A DNA stretch of 35,167 nt from Verrucomicrobiota bacterium. GTDB taxonomy: Bacteria > Verrucomicrobiota > Kiritimatiellia > RFP12 > UBA1067. Positions within the stretch are counted from its first letter, which is position 1; each line of letters starts with the position of its first letter. The translations under genes were made by a program, and so were the position numbers. Location of the stretch: assembly GCA_016288465.1 (NCBI GenBank), contig JAEEZC010000242.1:1-35167 (forward strand), read 5' to 3'. Shown in pieces: positions 25,711 to 32,793 of this stretch. Below the pieces are notes generated by a model, which ran no database searches, was not told the origin of the DNA, and worked only from the letters and a program-made list of their open reading frames with translations.

Positions 25711-25723
25711 TTCGAAGTCCCTC

Positions 25724-26740
25724 CTAGTTCCATGTGGCGACCAGCCGCAACTCGATGCGCGAAACCCAAAGCAAAATCACCGAGCGCGGTGGCTGTCCGT
25801 CGGTTGCATATGTGCTAGATGCGGATTGAGCGTCGGCAATATTGAAACCCAGGTGAGCGTAAACATGGCCGTCGCCGCCGCCGATAGTTGCATCGGTCAG
25901 AGCATTCTTCAGCGACGTCAGCCCGTCGCCCGTAATCTCAATGTCGGCATGGTAGTTGTTGCCGCTCGAATCTAGGTGCCGTTTGAATGCCGCATATCCG
26001 GCGGCTGGCCCGTCCCACGGGTTGTAGGAGGTTGTGTACGCATGATAGCCCGAATCGCCTTGATTCGCGACCGCCACAATGTTCGCCGTTCCGTAGCCTC
26101 CGCCAGTCGTGTCCTGATGGAACTTCGGCGGCATTGCGACCGACGCGAATTTGTATCGCATGACGCCCGCGCTGTTCAACAGCGAAAGGCGGTCTTCCGA
26201 GTAGGTAGTCCCGTTCCACGTCGAAATCATGCACGACGGGTGCCACACGCGCCAGTATGCCTTGAACGCCGTGCAATTCCCGATAGGGAAGGCGTGAAGG
26301 TTGAATTTCAGCAGTCGGAAGGTCGTCGCCAACTCGATGGTGTTAACCACAGCCGTTGAATTGATGGTTTCGTTCGTGTTCACCTTTAGGCGATACGGCG
26401 GAAGCCCTCGCGACCAGTAGGAGAACAGCGCACGCGACCCCGAATGCCAACTCGCATCAGTCATGCCGTTACGAACCCCTATCAGCGCGTTCTTCATCGC
26501 TGTGGCGTCGGCGTCGTTATACCCCATGTAACTTGATGCGGCGTAAGAGGTTTGTTCCCCAAAGACGCAAGCGTTCGCAAACATCTCGCCGGCAGGTGTA
26601 ACAACAAGCTCCTTGTTGTTCCACGCAGTGTTTCCGCTTCGTTGGATGATGAGCAAATGGTCGTCGTCGCATATCAGCGGGTATCGGGAAGCGCCGCTGC
26701 CCGATCCGAGGTCTGTCTTTCTGAGATGCGGAGTCGCCAT
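25724..26740 (-). CDS. Putative tail fibre / tip protein
   Basis: A 338-residue protein rich in Ser, Thr, Asn, Gly and aromatics, with no signal peptide, membrane segment or catalytic motif. Composition and position directly after a fibre gene suggest a fibre tip or receptor-contact protein. Stretches such as HQDTTGGGYGTANIVAVANQ and WNGTTYSEDRLSLL are beta-rich. The start (ATG at 26740) has a GGAG upstream. Function is inferred from context only. Confidence 0.5.
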   Translation of the reverse strand: MATPHLRKTDLGSGSGASRYPLICDDDHLLIIQRSGNTAWNNKELVVTPAGEMFANACVFGEQTSYAASSYMGYNDADATAMKNALIGVRNGMTDASWHSGSRALFSYWSRGLPPYRLKVNTNETINSTAVVNTIELATTFRLLKFNLHAFPIGNCTAFKAYWRVWHPSCMISTWNGTTYSEDRLSLLNSAGVMRYKFASVAMPPKFHQDTTGGGYGTANIVAVANQGDSGYHAYTTSYNPWDGPAAGYAAFKRHLDSSGNNYHADIEITGDGLTSLKNALTDATIGGGDGHVYAHLGFNIADAQSASSTYATDGQPPRSVILLWVSRIELRLVATWN

Positions 26741-26744
26741 TGCC

Positions 26745-28130
26745 TTAGCTCCAAGTCACCTTCACAGGCGTGTCGATCGTGAAGGGCGTCTCGCCGCTGG
26801 AGGTGTAGAGCCGCCCGTGCTTGTCGAAAGTCAGGTCGCGGTAGAAGCCGTAGAGGTTCGTGCCGTTCCACATCGTGCGGGTCTGGACGCGCACCACGAC
26901 GCCGTTCGAGCCGCCAGCCGTCCATGTGCCGCTGTTTGCGGTCGCAGTCCCGGGCGCGGCGTTGGCCAGGCTCGCCACGGCGTTGCCCGGATTCTGCGCC
27001 GACGAACCGCCGTCCTCCCACGACAGAATCGAAGCGTTCGCCTTGATGGTCAGAACCTTGTCGCTGGAAGGCGAAGTTGCAGGAAAAGGAATCAGCTCTG
27101 TCGCGTTATCCGAAGACGTCGGCAGATAGATGCCTATTATCTGGCCTTGCTGGTTAGTCCTCGTCTGCAAGTACGGAAGGCAGTCGCTGTTCCACGCGGT
27201 ATAGTCCGACGCAAGGCTGGTGACGGCGTTGTACGCGGCGTTGCCGGAATGTCCGAGGTTGCCGCTGTTGTCTATCGTCACGAGACAGTCGTGCTGGTGT
27301 CCGGCGATGTTGCCAGTCAGCATCGAAAGCGGGACTTTTCCCGTCGAGCTGAGTTGCGCGACCAGCAATTTCAAGTATCCTACAGTCGTCGCCGTTCCGA
27401 CGGCGCTCGTCTGCAAGTAGCCGGACAGATTGAGGTCGGTGATTGACGAAACCGTATGCGTGTGATTCCCTCGCGCAACTTGATTTTGGCCAGTGCCGAA
27501 TGCGATATGTGAAATCGTCCCTTGGGTGTTGTAGACAAAACCCGTCGAGCTTGTGGGCTTGCGCCAGAACTTGTCGTTCACCCAGCCCATCGTGGCAATG
27601 GCGTTCAGCGTCGTGCTGGTCGAATCGGTCGGAGCCTTCGCCAACAATACGCCATTTGACTGATACGACGATTGCCCAACATAACCGGCCAGCACAAGAT
27701 AGCCCTCACTGGTCCCGTAGATTGCGGCTCGATTTGATCTGTTCGAATTGCGAAAGCGCACGCAGTTGCTTCCGTCGTCGAGATACAATGCTCCTTTGTC
27801 GAGGTATCCTCGCTGGGTGTCCGATGTGTTGCGGATCACGAAATAGCTGTAGGCGTCGGAGACGATTGACAGGGACTGGCCGGAAATCGTCTTCGCGCCC
27901 GTAATCGTCTGGTCGGTGTCCAGCGTGACGTATTTGCCGTCGGCGTAGGACTTCAGCCAGTCGGTGTTTATGGACATGCACGGCGGGTTGTCGGGGCCCG
28001 GGTTGTCGGGCCGGTCGAAGACCAGGCTCTCGTTCGTGCAGAAGTTGGTCAGATACGCGGCCATCCTGTTGAAGGACTCCGCCGCGTCTTTCCCGAAAAA
28101 CCTCTTGTAGCTCTTGAATATCCCGAACAT
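26745..28130 (-). CDS. Putative tail fibre protein
   Basis: A 461-residue protein. A short N-terminal helical part (MFGIFKSYKRFFGKDAAESF) is followed by repeats typical of phage fibres, such as VTLDTDQTITGAKTISG (about residue 67) and GNHTHTVSSITDLNLSGYLQ (about residue 225). A second GHQHD segment lies further on, and the C-terminal region (about 350-461) is beta-rich. The ATG at 28130 is chosen because a purine-rich GGGGGA precedes it; upstream codons give an Arg/Pro-rich stretch unlike the rest. It probably attaches to the tail tip and contacts the host surface. Confidence 0.7.
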   Translation of the reverse strand: MFGIFKSYKRFFGKDAAESFNRMAAYLTNFCTNESLVFDRPDNPGPDNPPCMSINTDWLKSYADGKYVTLDTDQTITGAKTISGQSLSIVSDAYSYFVIRNTSDTQRGYLDKGALYLDDGSNCVRFRNSNRSNRAAIYGTSEGYLVLAGYVGQSSYQSNGVLLAKAPTDSTSTTLNAIATMGWVNDKFWRKPTSSTGFVYNTQGTISHIAFGTGQNQVARGNHTHTVSSITDLNLSGYLQTSAVGTATTVGYLKLLVAQLSSTGKVPLSMLTGNIAGHQHDCLVTIDNSGNLGHSGNAAYNAVTSLASDYTAWNSDCLPYLQTRTNQQGQIIGIYLPTSSDNATELIPFPATSPSSDKVLTIKANASILSWEDGGSSAQNPGNAVASLANAAPGTATANSGTWTAGGSNGVVVRVQTRTMWNGTNLYGFYRDLTFDKHGRLYTSSGETPFTIDTPVKVTWS

Positions 28131-28146
28131 GGCCGATTCCCCCCGC

Positions 28147-28563
28147 CTATGAAACGACCGTGTTTGGGCCGGACGACGCCCCCGGCACGGCAGGGTTCGC
28201 GTCGGTGAAATAGTGCGCGGCACAGCCGCTGAAAAGCGTGTCGTTCTGGTAACAGGCGACCCACTTCTCGGTGAACGTGACGGTCCAGCCGTCGGCGGCG
28301 TTGGTTCTGCGCTTCTGGCAGGTGCACGAATAGTGCTCGAAATAGGCCGTGCCGTAGCTGTTCGTGACCCGCGAAGAAGCCGCCGAGCCGGACTGCGAGA
28401 ACGCCAGTGCGGTCGCCCTCGAAAGGCCCCTAAGCTCGCTGACGCGGGTGCGTATGCGGTGCTTCCAGAAGGTGTCGCCCCATTCGCGCGTCTGGACCTG
28501 CCAGACCTCCGTGTCGTCTACAACCACCCTGTCCGCGAAACTCGCGCTCGTAAGCCATGCCAT
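28147..28563 (-). CDS. Phage protein of unknown function
   Basis: A 138-residue protein with beta-rich N-terminal half (ASFADRVVVDDTEVWQVQTR) and a Cys pair CTC in the middle. GGAGGA precedes the ATG, which lies just beyond the tape-measure stop. Its position after the tape measure is where distal tail or tip proteins are usually encoded, but no family is recognised. Confidence 0.55.
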   Translation of the reverse strand: MAWLTSASFADRVVVDDTEVWQVQTREWGDTFWKHRIRTRVSELRGLSRATALAFSQSGSAASSRVTNSYGTAYFEHYSCTCQKRRTNAADGWTVTFTEKWVACYQNDTLFSGCAAHYFTDANPAVPGASSGPNTVVS

Positions 28564-28565
28564 GG

Positions 28566-30116
28566 TCAGTCCTCCGTTAGCGCCGCCTCGATGTTTTCAA
28601 GCGAATCGGCCGCGCGGCGCGCCTGCTCGGCCGTCTCGAGAGCCGCCTGCTCCGCTTCATGCTCCTGCTCGCGGGCGAGCGCGACGCGCCTGACGGCCTC
28701 GTCGTCGACCGAGAGGTTCTTGGCCGTGCGCCAGTCGCGCCGGAAGCGCAGCTTCTCGAAGTCCTTCTCGAACTGGACTCTGGCGTCGGCCTCGGCGCGC
28801 TCCTCCTCGATCTGCGCCCTCATGGAGTCTTTGTTGCGATACCAGCCCCATGCCTTGGCGACCTCGCCCCTGGCGGCCGCAAGGCGCTTTTCGGCGTCGT
28901 TCCTCTCTTGCAGCGCCGACTGCCAGGCGGCCTTCTCCTCCGCGATCTGCCCGAGGCGCAGCCTGTGCGCTTCGGCCGCAGCGGCCTTCTCCGCCTCCGC
29001 CCGCGCTTGGGCCTCCTGGCGGGCCAGCTCGGCAGCCTCCTTGGCGTTGGCCTCCTCGATCTTCGCGGCCTCGGCGAGCTCGCGGTCGCGGTCCTCCAAG
29101 GTCCTCTTCATCGTGTCTGCGGACTCTTCGGCCTTCGCGGCCTCTTCCTCGAGGTCGGCCATGGCAAGCGCGTGACGGTTCTCCTTGATTCGCTTCTGGA
29201 TGTCCTCGATCTTGGACTCCTGCTCGTCGGCGAGGTTCCATGCGTCGGCAGCGGCGTTGTGGTAGCCGCCGACCTTCTCGTCGATTGAGGGGCCGCCGGT
29301 GAACATCGTCTTGAGACTGTCCCACATCGTGCCGGCGACGCCCATGCCGCCAGCCTCTCGCCGCATCGCTCTGCCCATCCTGATGCCCGTCGCCCTGGCG
29401 TCGTCGCGGGTCTTCTCGGCCTGGGCGAGCTCAGCTTCAAGCCGGCGCCCCTCCGCCTCGAGGTCGGAGCGACGCCTGTCGCGGAGGCGTCCTGCGGTGG
29501 CGTTGTCGAGCTCTGCTCCTTCGCGGTCGTAGCGGGCGTTGATTTCGTCGCGCTCGGCGTCGGTCGTGGCTGCGGCTAGTTCCTGGGCGCGAGCCATCTC
29601 GGCCTGGGCCTTGGCGAGCTTGTTCAGGGCGTTCTCCTGAGCCTCGAACTGCCTGGTCTGGCGCTCGGAGTTCTCCCGGGCCCGCGCCATCTCGTCGGCG
29701 AAGCCCGCGGCCGCGTTTTTGAGGTCGTATAGCTTCGTCTCGGCCTCGACGACGTCCTTGACCATCGCCGGGAAGATTGTGTTGACGAGCTCGCGTATCG
29801 CCTTGAAGAGGGTGATCATCGACGTGAGCGCGGCGCCCGCAGCGCCCCACGCCTTGGCGGACTTGTTGGCGGCGTCGGTAGACTTCGCTCCGAGCTTGCC
29901 CATCTCCTGGGCGGCGGCAGCGAAGTTGCCGCGAAGCGCCGCGCCCAGGGCCTTGAGCGGGGAAAACGCCGCTACAGCCTTCTTGCCGGCCTTTTCGGCG
30001 GCGTCGCCCACCTCGCCGGCGGCCTTCACGGCGGTCTTGGAGACGGCGGCGACGGTCTCGCCGGTCTTGTCGGTAGCCGTGATCTCGTAGTCTACGCCCT
30101 CTTTGATCGTCGCCAT
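28566..30116 (-). CDS. Tape measure protein
   Basis: A 516-residue protein that is almost all helix. It is rich in Ala, Glu, Lys and Arg, with long coiled coils (about residues 130-260 and 305-500). A hydrophobic segment (about 88-118, WGAAGAALTSMITLFKAIRE) is typical of tape measures. Such proteins fill the tail tube and set its length; at about 0.15 nm per residue the tail would be roughly 75 nm, a rough estimate. It is preceded by a protein in the chaperone position and a likely tube protein. Confidence 0.75.
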   Translation of the reverse strand: MATIKEGVDYEITATDKTGETVAAVSKTAVKAAGEVGDAAEKAGKKAVAAFSPLKALGAALRGNFAAAAQEMGKLGAKSTDAANKSAKAWGAAGAALTSMITLFKAIRELVNTIFPAMVKDVVEAETKLYDLKNAAAGFADEMARARENSERQTRQFEAQENALNKLAKAQAEMARAQELAAATTDAERDEINARYDREGAELDNATAGRLRDRRRSDLEAEGRRLEAELAQAEKTRDDARATGIRMGRAMRREAGGMGVAGTMWDSLKTMFTGGPSIDEKVGGYHNAAADAWNLADEQESKIEDIQKRIKENRHALAMADLEEEAAKAEESADTMKRTLEDRDRELAEAAKIEEANAKEAAELARQEAQARAEAEKAAAAEAHRLRLGQIAEEKAAWQSALQERNDAEKRLAAARGEVAKAWGWYRNKDSMRAQIEEERAEADARVQFEKDFEKLRFRRDWRTAKNLSVDDEAVRRVALAREQEHEAEQAALETAEQARRAADSLENIEAALTED

Positions 30117-30117
30117 G

Positions 30118-30157
30118 GGTTAGTTGGTTTTCTGGTTGGCTGGTTTGTTGGTTTTGG
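30118..30157. repeat. TTGG-rich low-complexity tract at a gene junction
   Basis: On the minus strand about five loosely repeated 8-base units built on ACCAA or AACCAG run through the last codons of one gene (KTNKPANQKTN) up to the next start. It may be a small slippage-prone repeat that has extended the end of the gene. Confidence 0.4.
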
Positions 30158-30881
30158 CGGCCTTGACCCTCTTGGCAATGGCCGCCTTGACGAGCTGAAG
30201 GGCCTCCAGCGCCTCGTCAAGCTCGTCCCTCATTGGCTCGGAGGAGCGCCCCATCGCCGCCGAGTACGCCCTGGCGAATGTGTGAAGGTCGTGATAGCAC
30301 CTCGTCATGTAGGCACCGCTCCTGCGCCACATCCACTCGTCGGCCGCGATGCCGGTCTGCGTCTCGAGCCTGGCCGCGAGCGCGGCCCAGTCGGAGGCCG
30401 CCTGCAGCGATTCGTCGCGATCCGCACGGCGAACGCGGCTGCGCAGCCTGAAGACCGTCTCGAGAGCGGCGTCAATCTCCTCCGCCGTCGCTGCAAGGCC
30501 CTTGCAGTAGGCCTTAACCGCCTTTTCAACGGAGCTGGGAGAGTCCAGCCCCTGGAATGCCGCAGGTTCGCGAGCGTTGCCGCAGGCGTAGACGATGGCG
30601 AGCCTGTAGCGAGGGTCGCGGGAGCCCTGCGGGAACATGCGCTCCACCTCGTCGAGCCAGACGCTCGCGCCCGCCGTGAGACGCCAGAACCACTTGCCCT
30701 CCGCAACCCGCACCGGCAGGCCGGCGAGCTCGGCGTTGGCCTCGCGGAAAGGGTCCGCGCACCTCTCCGAGGCGCGGACGAGCGCTACGATGTCATCGTC
30801 GGAAAGCTCGCCACGCTCCACGCCGAAGCGCCTGGAGAGGTCTACGAGAGCCCTGTTGAAGTATGCGGCTGCGCGATCCAT
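30120..30881 (-). CDS. Putative tail assembly chaperone
   Basis: A 253-residue soluble, mostly helical protein (LVDLSRRFGVERGELSDDDI; YRLAIVYACGNAREP). It lies between the likely tail tube gene and the tape measure, the standard place for tail assembly chaperones. No slippery frameshift site is obvious. The C-terminal tail KTNKPANQKTN is encoded by a low-complexity tract. The function is inferred from position. Confidence 0.45.
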   Translation of the reverse strand: MDRAAAYFNRALVDLSRRFGVERGELSDDDIVALVRASERCADPFREANAELAGLPVRVAEGKWFWRLTAGASVWLDEVERMFPQGSRDPRYRLAIVYACGNAREPAAFQGLDSPSSVEKAVKAYCKGLAATAEEIDAALETVFRLRSRVRRADRDESLQAASDWAALAARLETQTGIAADEWMWRRSGAYMTRCYHDLHTFARAYSAAMGRSSEPMRDELDEALEALQLVKAAIAKRVKAAKTNKPANQKTN

Positions 30882-30903
30882 GGCGGCGAATGGTGAGCGG
30901 CCC

Positions 30904-31617
30904 TTAGTTCGAGGAGCCGGTGTCGTGGGCTATGTGGTGCTCGAAGTCGAACGAGGTCGACGTCGCGGCGGAGTTGGAGGGCGTGACGCCCTTGGAGACC
31001 TCGTCCCATTCCGAAGCGTAGTCGTCGGACGTGGCCGCGCCGGTGAGCTCGACGTGCAGCGTCTCCGCGCCGTCGTGGTTCTCGCCGGCAAGCTCGTTGC
31101 CGGAGTGGTCGAGCTCATCGATGTGCTGGCACGAGCAGCTGTACTCGGCGGAGCGGAGGTCGACGACGGCCTCGTCGTCGAGCGCGAAGGCGTCGTCGAA
31201 GTCGACGGGGCAGCCGAAGGCGACGACGGCGATCTTGCCGTCCAGGGAGGGTGTGTAGGTGCGGCAGGAGTTTGCGGCGTGGGCCGTGCCGGCGTCGTGC
31301 CTGTGGCAGTTCACCGTCATCTTGGCGTCCTTCTGCTGACGGTCCCACACGACCCTGAAGGAGTCGATGTGCCAGCCGCCCGTCACTGTGCCGGGCTTCG
31401 GGAAGGCGTAATTGCCCGACGTGGCGGTCGAGCGGTATATGAAGGCCGTCGTCGACTTAGGGTCGTGCAAAGCGCTTGCGGACTCGTCGCCGTCAGAGCC
31501 GAGCTCAGCCGCGCGGGTCTTGTTGGACGAAATCGCTCCGCCGTCCTGGAACGTCCAGCCGGACGGTACGGAGATCGGACTTGTGGGTCCGAAGAACTCA
31601 ATTGTGCCATGTGCCAT
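30904..31617 (-). CDS. Probable major tail tube protein
   Basis: A 237-residue, beta-rich, acidic protein beginning AHGTIEFFGPTSPISVPSGW, with a clear AAGGA ribosome binding site. Two Cys-containing segments (YSCSCQHID, NSCRTYTP) and a His-rich patch (HHIAHD) are visible. Size, composition and position before the chaperone and tape measure suggest the tube protein. The alternative is another tail structural protein. Confidence 0.5.
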   Translation of the reverse strand: MAHGTIEFFGPTSPISVPSGWTFQDGGAISSNKTRAAELGSDGDESASALHDPKSTTAFIYRSTATSGNYAFPKPGTVTGGWHIDSFRVVWDRQQKDAKMTVNCHRHDAGTAHAANSCRTYTPSLDGKIAVVAFGCPVDFDDAFALDDEAVVDLRSAEYSCSCQHIDELDHSGNELAGENHDGAETLHVELTGAATSDDYASEWDEVSKGVTPSNSAATSTSFDFEHHIAHDTGSSN

Positions 31618-31657
31618 TTCGTGTTTCCTTTCGTTTTAGGTTAAGAGGGGGAGTTGG

Positions 31658-32101
31658 TTAGGGGGTTGGGGTGATGGTGACGGTGACTTCGTTGGTGACG
31701 GCGGGGGCGGCGTTCCGGACACGGGCGGCGGCGAGACGCGCCGGCACGCCATTGGTCATGACAGGCGGGGGGAGGTGTGCCGTCTTCGGCGTGGCGCGCT
31801 GGAAGTGGTCGACGAAGACCTTGCCGTCCGCGTAGGTGGTCGTTTTTGTGAGGGTGTTCGTGTCGACTGCCGTCGAGACGAGACGGCCGTGCCATGCCGC
31901 GCGGCCTGAAGGCGTGCCGGTGTCGGGATCTGTTTCGCGATGGTACTTGCGGTTAAGAAGCTGGAGGGCGGCGACTAGGTCGGCCTGCGTCCAGGTGTTG
32001 GTGGTGCCGTCGGAAAGGAGCGTTGTCAGAACGACGTCGTCGGCGACAAGCTGCGGCATACATGCCGCAGCACAGAACAGGGAGAAAAGCAGCTTTTTCA
32101 T
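31658..32101 (-). CDS. Small exported protein in the phage operon
   Basis: A 147-residue protein with a typical Sec signal peptide (KKLLFSLFCAAACMPQLVA, cleavage near residue 21). The mature part is Thr-rich (TTLLSDGTTNTWTQADLVAA), with no known motif. GGAGG lies just before the ATG at 32101, which overlaps the previous stop as ATGA. Exported proteins are unusual inside a tail operon. Function unknown. Confidence 0.65.
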   Translation of the reverse strand: MKKLLFSLFCAAACMPQLVADDVVLTTLLSDGTTNTWTQADLVAALQLLNRKYHRETDPDTGTPSGRAAWHGRLVSTAVDTNTLTKTTTYADGKVFVDHFQRATPKTAHLPPPVMTNGVPARLAAARVRNAAPAVTNEVTVTITPTP

Positions 32102-32793
32102 GGGACCTCCGTTTCGTTGGGGGTTTGAGAGGAGAGAAGCGAGCCGCGGGAGATCGGCGGGCCGTTTGTTATGGCGGCTGCAGGGGCGATGCGGCGGGAG
32201 TCGGCGTATATGCCCGTTCTGTAGGGCATTACAACGGCCTCGATGTTGTTTGTGGACTTGAAGCGCCACAAAACGAACGCGACGCCGTTTGTGTGGACTG
32301 TTGGCGATGGCGACCAGTCGGTGTAGGCGAACCAGTTGTAGTTCGAGGCGTTTGCGTAGGGCACGTCGAATGGCACCGAGATGTCGGCGAATTTATTGGA
32401 GTAGACGGTGAATGAGTTCGCCGACACCTCGGTTAAATTGGAAACGCTCAAGGGACACGCATCGAGATAGAACCACGCCGACGCCGGAACTATCGGATTT
32501 CGGGTGAAGGAGACGTGGACATAGTCGTTGGTGACGAAAGAGCCATCGTTGACAAGGTAGCGGGTAGAGATGTCGGTCCAGGGGAAAGTGATGGTTCCTA
32601 TGATGTGCTTTCCGCCTGCGTAGAAGGTGAAGCCGGCGAAGAAGACGGCGGCCATCGCCTTAGATGCAGGCTTGAGCCTTTTGAAACGCCGCCACATCTC
32701 CGCGAAACCGTAGGCGACGAGCCAGCCGAGCGTGCTGACTGCCGCGATCAGCAGCAGCCACACGAGCGCGACCTTTAGCGGATAGAGGCTCAT
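32098..32793 (-). CDS. Membrane-anchored protein in the phage operon
   Basis: A 231-residue protein with an N-terminal membrane segment (VALVWLLLIAAVSTLGWLVA, about residues 8-28) and a probable second one (about 45-62, AAVFFAGFTFYAGG). A beta-rich C-terminal domain follows (about 70-231), rich in Asn, Tyr and Val. No family is recognised. It overlaps both neighbours by ATGA. Its C-terminal domain would face the periplasm if the two segments form a hairpin and the N-terminus is outside; topology cannot be settled here. Confidence 0.6.
   Translation of the reverse strand: MSLYPLKVALVWLLLIAAVSTLGWLVAYGFAEMWRRFKRLKPASKAMAAVFFAGFTFYAGGKHIIGTITFPWTDISTRYLVNDGSFVTNDYVHVSFTRNPIVPASAWFYLDACPLSVSNLTEVSANSFTVYSNKFADISVPFDVPYANASNYNWFAYTDWSPSPTVHTNGVAFVLWRFKSTNNIEAVVMPYRTGIYADSRRIAPAAAITNGPPISRGSLLSSQTPNETEVP

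Noticed and set aside
28213-29175. Plus-strand frame rich in Ser and Ala opposite the tape measure gene
   Set aside because: This is the antisense of a Glu/Ala/Lys-rich coiled coil, which produces such Ser/Ala strings automatically; no start signal fits.
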